This document shows positions 32,677-43,767 of a DNA stretch of 64,000 nt, piece by piece. Made by a program: the position numbers and the translations under genes. Every line of letters starts with the position of its first letter. Within the stretch, counting starts at the first letter, position 1. The stretch comes from Gaeumannomyces sp. JS-464 (taxonomy: Eukaryota; Ascomycota; Sordariomycetes; Magnaporthales; Magnaporthaceae), in NCBI GenBank assembly GCA_002197995.1, contig NGZR01000004.1, forward strand, positions 5,022,001 through 5,086,000, given 5' to 3'. The notes under the pieces are model-generated. The model did not search any database. It saw only the letters and a list, made by a program, of their open reading frames with translations, and was not told where the DNA came from.

Positions 32677-34487
32677 TCAAAGCCTCCCCGAAGTTTCCCT
32701 CCCGGCACCAGGACCAGCCTCATCCTGTGGCCACTCGGCCTTGTGCGTCCCGGGCAGGCAGCTGCCGACGGACGGCCCCAGTGGCGTCGCCCCGTACTCG
32801 ACCGGCAGCTTCAGATACGTCAGCACATCCTTGGTCCCCGCCGGGCCGCCCAGGTCGCTCGGGATGCTGGCAAAATACGCGAGGCGGAACAGGCGCGGCA
32901 CGGCGGCCTGGAGCGAGCCCAGGACCATTGGCAGCAGCGCCGCCATGTCGTCGTAGTGCCGCGGCCGGAAGGCCGGGTGCAGCTCCCGCAGCCCGCGCTG
33001 GGCGTCGGGGTCGAGGGCGCCCTGCGCGAGCAGGAAGCGGTTGAACTGGTTCAGCGAGATGTCGATCGTGTAGCTGCCGCCCTCTGTCGCGCGCTTGTCG
33101 ATGGCCGCGAGGATGCCGATCAGGCCGACGAGGCCCGTCCTGATGGGAGGCAAAAGGTCAGGCACGCAACAAAGGTCAGGATCAGGTGTGGGCACCCAAG
33201 ACGGAGAGGGGACTCGCTGGTAATCCGAGTTGGGCAACGGCGGCACAACGGGCTCGTCGAGTCCCAGGAACTCGCCCATCATCCAGCTCACGCCCGTGAC
33301 GCAGTCCGAGATCTGCTGCCAGCCTGACCTGGCCGCCCACGGCCCGGACCAGCCGTAGCAGTTCTCGCGCACCACCACCATCCCCTTACCCCTCCGGCGC
33401 GCCACCGAGTGCAGGTATGTCGCCCCGAACCCGAGGCGGTCCAAAGCCCCCGGCCTGTAGCCGTCCAAGACGATGTCGGCGTCCTCAACCAGGCGCTTGA
33501 GGGCAGTACGGCCCTCTTCGGTTTTGAGGTTTAGCGACACGTCCCGCTTGCCGAGGTTTCCGTCGACCAGGACGGCGCCCATGTCGGGCTGGCCGGCGTG
33601 CGAGACGCGGATCACGGTCGCGCCGAAGTAGGCCGCGAGCCGGGCCACGGTCGGCGCGGCGATGACGCGCGAGATGTCGAGCATCTTGATGCCCTGTAGG
33701 GGCCTGCGCTCGCCGTCGCCGCCGACGGCCGGGTAGGGGACGGCGGGGAGCGGGTTCTTGGCCGCGTCGTCGTGGCGGCTGATGATGTACAGCCCATCCG
33801 CTGCCGTGGCCTTGCCCTGCTCCGTGGCCTCGAACTCGGATTTCGTCAGGCACACGGTTCCCGCCTGGCGCCAGTGCTCGTTGGCCTCGGCGTCGAGCCA
33901 GTCAGCGTCGTGCCGCCGGACGCTGTCAATGTAGGCGGCCACAGCCTCGTCCTGAGTCATGATGCCCGGGTTGTCGCGGGGCAGGCCCAGCATGGCGAGC
34001 GAGCGGTCCGCGTCCATGCTCCCGTGCAGATGGAACCAGCGGCCGTCCCTGGTGGGGTAGACGTTGGTGCAGAAGCGGCGCCACGTGTCGCTCATGCGCC
34101 CGAGGTCGTACCGCTGCCAGACCTGGGCCACCGCCGGGTCGCTGACGGGTTTCCCGTTGACGCGGGCCAGGACGGCGGACGCGAGGAAGAGCGCGGCCAC
34201 GTCGGTGTTGACGGTGACGTCCTGCCCGCGACCCCAAAGCGGTCGCGGGCGATGGCGCTGCCCAGGGTCCCCGCGAGCGCCCACAGCGCGGCGCTGACCT
34301 CGGCGAACTTGAGCGGCACGGGGAGGTAGGGGGTGTCGATGGTGTCGGGCGCGTCGAACGAGGTCCGCCCGGCCAGCTCGAGGACGTTGCGGGGCAGCTG
34401 CAGGCGTGCATCCTTGAGGAGGATGTTGCGGAATATGCGGTCTGCCTCCTGGCGGATCGAGTAGGCTTTGGGTGCATCCGTTGACAT
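32677..34487 (-). CDS. CaiB/BaiF family III CoA-transferase
   Basis: The product, about 575 residues, carries the family III CoA-transferase blocks RVIAAPTVARLAAYFGATVIRV, GNLGKRDVSLNLKTEEGRTALK, ADIVLDGYRPGALDRLGFG and TGLVGLIGILAAI. These enzymes move CoA between carboxylic acids or act as acyl-CoA racemases. The fungal two-half layout is seen, with a degenerate N-terminal half. ATG at 34487 (MSTDAPKAY) is chosen; the open frame upstream begins at TTG. One frame break lies near 34228-34231, a missing base in a GGGG run between ARDRFG and RGQDVTVNTD. A 78-nt intron with GC donor, 33217-33140 (GCGAGT to CATCAG), is in phase and frame-neutral; without splicing 26 unlikely residues are added after SDYQ. 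It is divergent from the AtuA-like gene, sharing a promoter region of about 690 bp. Confidence 0.8.
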
Positions 34488-35179
34488 GTTGATAAGGGTC
34501 AAGCGTTACGCTCAGCTAGAAACGCAGCGAGTGGGGGTTTCCATAAAAGGATGAGGGCGGCTAAAACACATGTGGTGTTTGTAGAAGTCGGTACTCCTAT
34601 AAGGTCGGGAATGTTTAAAAAGGATAAAAAAAAGACGATTTATAAATCTGAACGATTGTTTTTTTATTGTGCATTAAAAGAAAGGTATACATCAGCCTGG
34701 AAGGGAGCAGGGGAAAAAAGGTACTTATATTCACATACAAATTATTGAAAGCCCGTTTCCCTGCTCCCAGTCCTGTCGGCCCTTCGGCCCTCTGGGATCC
34801 CGAAAATCCCCTGGTTCGGGATTCTACAAGACCCTTCTTGCCCTGCCGGTTGCATGCGCCGGACAATAGGTAGTGCATCTCGCTATGCCATCCCCGACTC
34901 CGCACCCGGTTTCCTCAGGACTGCAGACCGAATACGATGCGCGGGTGCGGGGTGCATCAAGATGCCTCGGCTCAACACCACGCCATTACCCCGATTTGGG
35001 GATGGAACCCAGACAGCAGCAAGGCGCGGGCACGAGGTGCACCGTTTCACCTAAAGATTGAAAAGGTAAAATGCGTACCTATTTAATTCGAATGGACAGA
35101 ACATAGCATGGCACAAGCCTGATTCCGTTTGTCCATCCCACCAATTACTGCACTTACAGGCTGCCAAAACGTGAGAGCA
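34488..35179. promoter_or_regulatory. Shared divergent promoter region
   Basis: About 690 bp between the start codons of the CoA-transferase (minus) and the AtuA-like gene (plus). AT-rich near the CoA-transferase side. No clear TATA box for either. The layout suggests co-regulation, which is an inference. Confidence 0.4.
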
Positions 35180-37499
35180 ATGTCGAGCCCACGACGCCCA
35201 CGCCGCCCCGTCAGGATCGCCAACGTCAGCGGCGCCACCGGCGATGGCCCCCTGGCCCTGCACCGGGTGGTGAGGGAAGGCCCCGTCGACGTGGTGACGG
35301 CCGACTACCTCGCCGAGGCTAACTTGGGTAAGCCGTCCACCTGGCAGGCTCATCAGAATTAGAGGCACGACTAACCGCGTTGCTGCTCGGGGATTTAAAA
35401 AAAAGCCTGGCTTGCACTGGAAAAGAAAAACGACTCATCCAAGGGATACGAGCCAGGCTTCCTGCGCCAGCTGGATCGCGAGACGGCGCACATCATCGCC
35501 GCCAAGGGCATCAAGGTGGTGCACAACGGCGGCGCGCTCAACCCGGCCGCGCTGGCCGCCCAGGTGCGGCGGCTGCTCGAGTCCTATGGGTTAACCGGCC
35601 TTAAGGTCGCACACGTGCAGGGGGACGACGTCATGAGCGCCCTGGAGAACGGGCAGCTCGGCGACGCGCCCCATCTTGATATCCCGGGTCGACGCTTGTC
35701 ACACCTGGAAAAGCCCGTGCTGAGCGCCAACGCGTACGTCGGCATGGGCGGCGTCGTGGCGGCGCTGGAGATGGGTGCCGACATCGTCGTGTGCGGCCGG
35801 TGCTGCGACGCCAGCCCCGTGATGGGCGCCGCGGCGTGGTGGCACGGCTGGGCCGAGGACGAGCACGACCGGCTGGCTGGGGCGCTTATTGCAGGGCGTA
35901 AGTCGGCCTGGGTGCCATCGGCCTGGAGAGAACGCGATGGAGTTCTGACCTGGGGGGCGGCGGCATCGAACAGATTGCATCGAGTGCGGCTGCTACGCCA
36001 CGGGCGGCAACTTTTCGGGCTTCAAGTCGATCGCCCAGAACTGGGCCCAAGGCTTCCCCGTCGCCGAGATCGCGGCCGACGGCACCTTTGACGTAGCGCT
36101 CCAGGAGGGCTCCCCGCGCGGCCTGGTCAGCGTCGACACTGTCACGGCCCAGCTGGTCTACGAGATCCAGGGGCCCTTTTATCTCAACCCGGACGTCGTG
36201 GCCGACCTGCGCAACGTCTGCATCAAACCCAATGGGAAGAACAGGTAAAACCCAGCATTGGAAGCACCCATTCATGAACGCTAGAATCCCCAAAAAGAAG
36301 CTCACAGCTACGTCCAACCCCAGAGTCGCCGTCTCAGGCATAACAGGCGCCCCGCCGCCGCCAACCACCAAGCTCGCCGTCTGCACCGAGGCCGGCTTCC
36401 AGGTCGAGTACTACCTGTTCGCGACGGGGCTCGACGTGCCCGCCAAGGCGGCGCACCTGCGCGCCACGCTGGACTCGCCCGACGTGGTGCCCAACCGGCG
36501 CGACTACGCGGTGCTGCGCGTCGACCAGTACGGCGTCGCACGGGCCGACGCGGCCTCGCAGGCCCTCGCCACCGCCACGCTCCGCGTCTTCGCCCAGGCC
36601 GACAGGGCCGAGACGCTCGCGACCCTGGGCCGGGCTGTGGGCGGGTTCTGCGTCCTGGGCGGGTACTGCGGGCTGCACATGTGCATGGACTTTCGGCTGG
36701 TGAGTTCGCTTGTTCCTGGAATAGTCCTTTATATCCCACCCAAATATTCCCCATTGACCACGGAATAACCCCATCCTCCCCAGCTCACCCCGAGGCCCTT
36801 CGTCAGCTACGAGCCCTTCCTGGTACGCTACGCCGACGTCTCCCTCTCGGTCCACCTCGAATCCGCCGCCGCCGCTGCCGTCACCGTGCCTGCCCCAAAG
36901 AGGACGCAGCCCTTCGCCGGTCAGATCTTGGACGACGGAAAAGCCACCGCCGCCGACAGCTCCTCCGACTACGGCCCCACCGCCCGCGCGCCGCTGGGCA
37001 CGCGCGTCCACGCGCGCTCGGGCGACAAGGGCTCCAACGCCAACGTCGGCTTCTGGGTCGCGCGCGACGACGAGCACGCCTGGCTGCGCTCGTACCTGAC
37101 TGTCGACCGCCTGCGCCTGCTCCTGGGCGACGAGGCGCGGCGCGGCGGCGGCGGCGCGTGGTACGAGATCGAGAGGTTCGAGATGCCGCGCATCCGGTGC
37201 GTGCACTTCCTCGTCAGGGGCGTGCTCGACGGCGGCGTCAGCTCCACGTGGAGGCTGGACGGGCTGGCCAAAAGCTTTGGCGAGTTTTTGAGTAGGTTTT
37301 TTTTTGTTGGCTTTTTTTTTTCTTTTCCTTTGACCGTACCATGCATGGCGTCAACACTGTTACTAACAAAGTCTTTTCTCCTTTCGTGTTTCCAGGGGCA
37401 AGACACGTGGACATGCCCAAGAGGTTTCTGGAAAGGGGCGAGATATCAACCGAGTTCCCCGACGATCAGCCCAATGCAAACACCGCTTCCCATTTGTAG
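35180..37499 (+). CDS. AtuA-like acyclic terpene utilisation protein
   Basis: Six exons: 35180-35327, 35406-35897, 35974-36244, 36324-36699, 36784-37291 and 37396-37499. All phases close, giving 632 residues with no frame break. The N-terminal part is the AtuA/DUF1446 core: VRIANVSGATGDGP, DYLAEANLAW, GYEPGFLRQL, IKVVHNGGALNP, ANAYVGMGGVVAALEMGADIV and ECGCYATGGNFSGF. The C-terminal part has the AtuA-type ferredoxin-fold end (VHARSGDKGSNANVGFW). In bacteria atuA sits in operons for citronellol and geraniol breakdown, where its exact reaction is still unclear. In fungi it is likely a cytosolic or peroxisomal catabolic protein acting on branched acyl or hydroxyacyl substrates; that is inference. 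Its divergent CoA-transferase partner fits this. Confidence 0.88.
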
Positions 37500-38036
37500 C
37501 ACTTTTGGTTCCCGGGAATCTATAGCAGAAATAAAATAAAAATCACTAGTAACGGGGGGGAGAGGTACCGGGCAGCTGCATTTTAAGAGGCGGTTCCAAA
37601 GGAAGTACAGAGCGCGAAGATTGCCTAATAAATGAAACAAGGAAGTTGCCAACACCAGAGAAAGTGATAAAGAAAGGGCGAGCCAAGACTGGAGGAAGCG
37701 ATCAAATTCCCAGGGATCGGAAATGTGCTTCTCCCGCGCATGACAACACGAAGGCGCTCCAAGCTTCCCAGCCCACGCCACACAAAAGTGCCCCGGCGCC
37801 TTAGACTTCCCTTTGACATCACTAGCTAAATCATCACCAAGTTAGACTCGCATCCACGCCATCATCGACCACCGAGCATGGTGCCTACGCCGTAGAGCGG
37901 GGCAGGCGACCTCCCGCCCCGGCCAGAAACGACACCGCAGCAAGAAGCGACAGACAGAGAAGAAACCACGTCTCGACAGGCAGCAGCAGCAGCAGCAGCA
38001 GCAGAGCAGACACTGGCAGCAGCAGACCCAGCCGAA
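37500..38036. other. Intergenic with CAG repeat leader
   Basis: Includes the 3' region of the AtuA-like gene and the 5' leader of the next gene. A CAG run of about eight units lies at 37981-38004, 33 bp before the start codon at 38037. Confidence 0.5.
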
Positions 38037-38609
38037 ATGACGCTCCCAGAAGACCCGATCCAGCACCACCCGCCCATGGCGGCGTCGGTGGGCGGCATGT
38101 ACGCGCCCGTGACCTTCGCCTCGCGGCACGCGCTCGTCGCGGCCGTGCAGGACGCCGCCTTCGCGCAGGGCTTCGGCGTTCAGGTCGCCGGCCCGGCGGC
38201 CCCGGCCGTCACCCCGACGCCGTCCGGCGAGCAGCAGCGGCTGCCGACCGCCGGCGCCGGGGCGCGCGTCGACATCGTCTGCCAGTCCGCGGCGTCGTCG
38301 TCGTCGTCGTCGTCGTCGTGTCCCTTCCACGCCGTCGGGACCATGCCGGCCCGGGACCCGCTCGGCAGCGGCGGCAGCAACAGCAGCGGCCGCTGGCTGG
38401 TCCGCGTCGTCAACGGCGCCCACAGCCACGCGCCGCCCGGCGACCTGGTCGACGACCCCCGGTTCCGCGACTGGTTCCGCAACCGCCGCGAGGGCGGCGC
38501 CTACGAGCTCGAGCGCCTTGTCATGATCGCTCGCATGGCCGCCGTGCCGCAGATGGCCGCCGCCGCCGCCGCCGCCGCACCCGCGCCCCAGACGGCCCCC
38601 CGGGGTTAG
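38037..38609 (+). CDS. FAR1-like DNA-binding domain protein
   Basis: A single-exon frame of 190 residues. After a short leader it shows a FAR1/WRKY-GCM1-type zinc-finger layout: VTFASRHALVAAVQDAAFAQGFGV, then a Cys in RVDIVCQ, a second Cys in SCPFHAVGTM, a strand GRWLVRVVN and the closing His pair in GAHSHAPP. This C..C..HxH arrangement is typical of the DNA-binding domain shared by FAR1 regulators and Mutator-like transposases. A Ser run (TCG codons) lies between the Cys residues, and a short Arg/Glu-rich helix and Ala-rich tail end the protein. No transposase catalytic part follows, so it looks like a stand-alone, possibly domesticated, DNA-binding module. Nuclear location and target are unknown. 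Confidence 0.65.
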   Translation: MTLPEDPIQHHPPMAASVGGMYAPVTFASRHALVAAVQDAAFAQGFGVQVAGPAAPAVTPTPSGEQQRLPTAGAGARVDIVCQSAASSSSSSSSCPFHAVGTMPARDPLGSGGSNSSGRWLVRVVNGAHSHAPPGDLVDDPRFRDWFRNRREGGAYELERLVMIARMAAVPQMAAAAAAAAPAPQTAPRG

Positions 38610-39098
38610 CAGCCGGGAGCGGGGCCGGAGGAGAGGCGACAGCAGCGCCAGCCGGCAACCCCACGGGTGCAGCGAGGAGACTCGTGGTCGCCACAGCAGC
38701 TGGTGGGCGAGGAGGACTTGGACGCCGAGGGTAAAGATGAAGCGCTTTATTCCGCCGCCACGGATTTCCCGCGAGTTTTGCGCAAGCGATAAGGGCTACA
38801 AGAAATCAAGATTTTTCACAGCTAGGGCGATTGCTACTCGCCGTCGCACAGCGCTGGTAGATCAGATAAAAACAATATGCCGCTGCTCGTGTCCGAGCTG
38901 CAGGGGATACTGGCGAGAACATATTGCAGGCGTCAGTAGTGTATTCGTTGATAAGTGGGCAGCGTAGCTGTATATGGATATCTCAACCCGTGCATTGCTG
39001 CACCATCCCGACATAAAAAGACAACAAGAAAAAACACTCTATGGCTGTCATGTCCAAGCCCCTTGCTCGCTCTACATCACGACACCCCTCCCTAGGTA
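38610..39098. other. Convergent intergenic region
   Basis: About 490 bp between the 3' ends of the FAR1-like gene and the second P450. Nothing recognised. Confidence 0.5.
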
Positions 39099-41011
39099 TT
39101 ACGAAGCGATAGCTGCAACGCCTTCGTCTGGGCGTACGAGCTCCCTGCGGTGGAACTTGGTCCTGAAGTTGTTCTGCTTGACGAACCACGAGTTGACCAG
39201 TTCCCACTCCTGCGTCGGGTCATGGAACTCAATCTGTAAACAAAAAAAGAAGGCGTGGTTAGCAGGGAGAAGTTCGAGAACATAACTTATAGAAGAAACA
39301 AAGAAAAACTCACCTCAAACCTCCTCAGCAGGCTCGGCACGACTTTGTAGATCTCGAGCAGGCTGATGTTCTTGCCGATGCACGTCCGCGACCCCATGCC
39401 GAACTGCAGCATCATGCCGCCCATCTCCTTGATCCGCCGCTCCTCGGCCGCCCGCGCCGCAGCCGCGGCCTCCTCACCACCAGCGGCGGCGGCGGCCTGC
39501 ACCTTGTCCTCGTCAACCAGCCACCGCTCGGGCCGGTACGCCTCGACGTCGTCGCCAAAGATGTCCCGGTTCTGGTGCACCACCCACGCCGACACGCCGA
39601 CGACCGTCCCGCCGGGCACGTGCCGGCCCGCAATCTCGCAGCCGCCAGCAGGGACGATGCGCTCCATGGGCAAGCCGGCGGCCGGGTGGACGCGAAACGC
39701 CTCCTTGACACATGCGTCCAGGTAGGGCAGGCGCTGGGCCTCGTGCCAGGTGACGAGCCCCGTGTCGTAATCGCTAAATACGCCAGCCCGAGCCGCATCG
39801 TCGAGCTCGGCGCGGAGCCGGGCCATGGCTTGGGGGTTGCGCAAGAGGTAGTAGAAGACGGCGCTGAGGGTGATGGCGGTGGTCTCGGAGCCCGCGAACG
39901 CCATGGAAACGGCCATGGTCTGGACCAGCGTGTCCGTCATGAACTCCGGGCGGGCTTCTTGCGCCGCCAGGAACTTGGACAGCAGGTCGGGCGACCTCAC
40001 GCCCGAGCCCTCGGTAGTCGAAGCAAAGTCGAGGCTCTTCTTTTCAGACGGAGCTTCGAACTTGCGGTCCGCCGTGTTCCCGCCGTTCATCGTGGTCAAA
40101 AGCGTCGGAACCCGCTCAGCCATGCGCTCGCGCGCGAACCGGGCCACGGGGAAGGTTGCGTCAACGAGCCCCCACTGCGACAGCTTCAGGTAGATGGGGT
40201 TCTTGAGGAACAGCAGGTCCAGCCAAGGAATCTGCCCGACCGGTGCGACGTAATTGAACAGCCAGCCGAGGTAGCCGATGATGCCGTCAATGTCCTCGTT
40301 CTTCTCGACGAAGCCGTGGCGCTTGCTGTATGTGATCTCGCCAATGACGTCAAAGGCGTAGAACTGCATCCACCGGCCCATGTCGCAGCCCTCATCGTTG
40401 CCGGCCCAGAGCGTCTCGGTTTGGCGCAGAAAGAGCTTCGTGGTGTTGTCGACGAAGGGCTCGTACTGCACGAGAGCCGACATGGCGAAAGCTCCGTTTA
40501 CACAACGCCGGAACTGGGCGTGGAAGTCGTTGTCGGTCGTGCTGAAGAGCGACGGCAGCCTGTGGCTTTCGCAACAGACTGTTGCACAATGTAGAAGTCG
40601 GACTAGAGCGAGGAAATTACGCAGTGTTAACAGTCAGCAAGCTGCCAGTTTCTGAGATTTGATGGTCTTGGGGGTTCTGAGCAGCAGATCTACCTTTACA
40701 AAGCCCTTGTTCAGGCCATATATTGTCTTGAGCGCCTTAGGGTCCGAGAAGGACAGCGTGTTGGGCCCGAGTCGCACGACGTCGCCATACTTGGCGTGGA
40801 GTCTTCGGTGCGTGACCTCGGGCCGCCGGCCATAGACATCCCAGAAACGCCAGAAGTCGGTGAAAGAGGCCAGGAAGGGGCCTGGATATTTGTTGAGGCC
40901 ATTATGGTACCGATTCCTCACAAGCCACGCCGCCAGGAGAGCGACGCCAACGCTGAGCCAGTGCTGCCCCAGGAACTGGAGCAGCGTTTCCGTGACGCCA
41001 CCGCCTTGCAT
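39099..41011 (-). CDS. Cytochrome P450 (pisatin-demethylase-like)
   Basis: Three exons on the minus strand: 41011-40694, 40602-39314 and 39233-39099, together about 580 codons. Introns start GTAGAT and GTGAGT. The N-terminal membrane anchor is LSVGVALLAAWLVRNRYHNG, followed by the hinge YPGPFLASFTDFWRFW. Hallmarks are the I-helix AFAGSETTAITL, the ExxR motif in VKEAFRVHPAAG, the PERW block (YRPERW) and the heme loop FGMGSRTCIGKNISLLEI. These resemble fungal pisatin demethylase-like P450s that oxidise plant phenolics or fungal metabolites; the substrate is unknown. One base is missing near 40570 in an A run, between QQSVAK and HRLPSLFSTTDNDFH; otherwise the frame is sound. Insertions rich in Ala (AAAAAGGEEAAAAARAAEE) sit before the heme loop. 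The short last exon ends FHRRELVRPDEGVAAIAS. Confidence 0.82.
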
Positions 41012-43767
41012 ATTGTCGTATGGTCCGTTTGCGTTTGTTCGTTGTGCGGTTGCAGCGTGTGCTGTTCTTGATACGAGTACGGGTCGCCGGAATGAGTAAT
41101 CCTCGCCAGAGGCTTTGTGTGACTTTGTGATTCCCTGGTCTACCTCTCATATAGAGACGGAGGTATCTAGAACAGATGACGTTCCACAATCAGGATGTGG
41201 AATAAAAAAAGACGACGAGATGCCAAGAGAGACACAGTCTAGATTCCGCCACAAAGCCTGTTGAGAGACTTGGGGTTCCAGCGTTGAGGTTTATCAACGA
41301 ACGAACAAGACAAGCTGATGCGGCTGTATTAAAGGGTAGGGGGGCTTCATATAAGTGCGCCGTCCCCATCCCAAGATGGCGGGATTACCGGGTGCGCCGT
41401 GGTGGTGAGGTAGCGCCAATCCCTTGCCGACCGTGGCCTACCCCAGCCAACACGCGGCCGGCCCCAGCAAGTAGTCCCTCGGCAAAAACAAACGATGATG
41501 GCGGGATAAGAGCGAGGGGCGGAAATGGGGCTAGGTAGTTCTGTGGGTCTCTGCCTGGAGAATGAGGACCTCACCAGGTGGCCTCCCCGCCAGTGGGAAG
41601 AGTGGGAACCACCCTAAGACCTGCCCCTGGAGGGTATGATGATGTTGGGGAAAGTGGAGGCGTAGGAAGCTGAGGGCTCGGCAGGTGAGATCAAATGGGT
41701 GATGATGATGAGGAAGAGGGCGGGCTAAGCGGTGGTGGAGTGGAGGCGGCTGGACCAGAGGGCGGCACATCATCTGTGGTCCCGGCCTCGCGCTCTATGT
41801 GCGGGATGGCCATGTCAAAACTTGCCCCCAATGCCGGGGGAGCACGTTTTCGCGCTGGCCGAACGGTGGAGCATGGGTGGACGGCTTCTGTTCTTATCTC
41901 GGACTGCCCGCAGCCCGAAGGGAACAAGGGAGGAACAGAAAGATGGGTGAATATCTAAGCAAGGGCAGCGTATGGGTAAGACATGTCTTGATGGATGAAT
42001 GGATGGACGTTCGGCCGGCGCAACAAAAAAGCCAGCTCCGAGCCCGCCCGTCGCTGCCGCAGGTGACAACGCAAAGAGAGCAACCCTCAGCCACCCAAGC
42101 GATGGATCAGAACGTTGGAATTGGGGCGACAGCGAGGCTCCCAGACACCGGGGATGCCGGGCGGCCGACGACAGCCAGAATGGGAAAAAAACATCTGCCG
42201 TGCTTTTTTTTTCTTCGTGATGAAAAAGACAGGGTGGGGGGAATTTCCCCCTTGTCAAACACCGTCAGAGAACCCATCTTGGTAACACGCATGGCGACGT
42301 TTCTTTGCAGGCAAACGCTGGGTTCCCAAAGTTGCAGGAACGTCGGCAAGTGATGGAAGGCTTGCCGAAGGTGCTGGGCTCACAAAAAGGGAAACCCCAC
42401 CAGGGTGTGCGCGCCTGCCTTCCTTTATGGGGAGGGGGCGAAGCTTGTCGGATTTCGGCAGATGCGCCGTCCAATGAGCGGCCCGCCTCTGCAGCGCTCC
42501 TTCCCCAAGACGGAATGGAATACAGCAGAGAAACTGGGCAGGCGCCGCGCTCGCCCAGCTTGTGGAGAAGGTCGACAAAACCAATGTGAGTGACCCCAGT
42601 TCAAGGCGGTCGGCGGGTCGGTTTCCCGGCGCGGCCGTCGTCAGGTCGGCTGCACGATTTCTATCTTGCCGACGATGGAGATCTCGGTTTCAAGACGACG
42701 CGACGACCTAGTTGGCGCTCTGCTATCTTTGCGCCATTCCAAAGGCCCAAAAAAAAAGACCCAGCCCACCCGCGGGACACCTATAATCCAAGCCTATGCA
42801 TCCCCCAATACAATCCCGTCTCGCCCTGCCGAAGGGCAGCTTGTTCGGCATTGGCGGGAAAACCACGAGGGAATAAAAATAAATAAGTGGTAGGTACCTA
42901 CTAGGTACCTACCTAGGTACCTACCACCTACCTAGGTACCTACCTAGAAACGACCCGGTGAAACCAAGTTCAGGCCAACAGGGCATTGGATTGATTGATT
43001 ACGCCAGCCAGATGCTGCAGGTGCCGCAACCCCGACAGACCAAATCCCTGAACCCGGCGCTTCTTTCATCTGGAGAAATACCAAATACCTCCCAGCGGTT
43101 CAAGTGCGTGTGCCCATGTCCACGTGGGACAGCGAGCCAACCCCCAGCCGTACCTATGTATGTAGACGGTAAAAACTCAGCGAGAAGAGTCGAGGTGGCG
43201 GCAAACAAAGCCGCAATGACATCAACCCCGACACCCAATCGGCCCCCGTCATCACGACTAAGAACCGTCGGCCAAGGACCAGCCAGTCTCGATCGCCCAA
43301 CAGCCCCTACGTTGCACATACCGTAGCCGTATATAGGTACTACGTAAACAGTCTTTATTTCACCCTGCCGGTCTCAGCTATTGGGCCTGCATGCCCAGCC
43401 TCGAGTCACCATCCGTCGCACCCATTCCCCATGTCACCCTTGCAAGGAACAGAATGAAACACGACGTGTGCGGCAGACTGCTCTCTCAACCTTCTAGAAA
43501 CGTGCCGAGGGAAAAACAAAAATCCAAAATCGCTTCCAGACTTGCGCGTCTATCTCGGTATCTGTTCTGTCGACTTGCTGCTGTGTTATTACAGGATTAA
43601 TCCTACATCCAGCAACAATGCTCCCTTATACCCTGTTTGTCTTCCTCTGCCATACATATATACTGATCGTAAGACGCTGGAATATGTAATACCGAATGCA
43701 AAAAATACTGAAACAATTAAAGAAATAAATCCAGAACAGGACGGTTCGCTGGGGACAAAATCAGCCA
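41012..43767. other. Long gene-free region
   Basis: About 2.75 kb with no supported gene. A TATATG on the minus strand near 41152 may serve the P450. Many short overlapping frames exist on both strands, but none has domain signals. It contains the tandem palindromic repeat listed next. Confidence 0.5.
42888..42947. repeat. Tandem palindromic TAGGTACCTACC repeat
   Basis: About 60 bp built from overlapping ggtacc and cctagg palindromes, nearly self-complementary. Similar shorter acctaccta motifs occur near 4600 and 61195. Confidence 0.85.

Noticed and set aside
39575..40594. 339-codon plus-strand frame over the second P450
   Set aside because: Antisense of a coding region with all P450 hallmarks.
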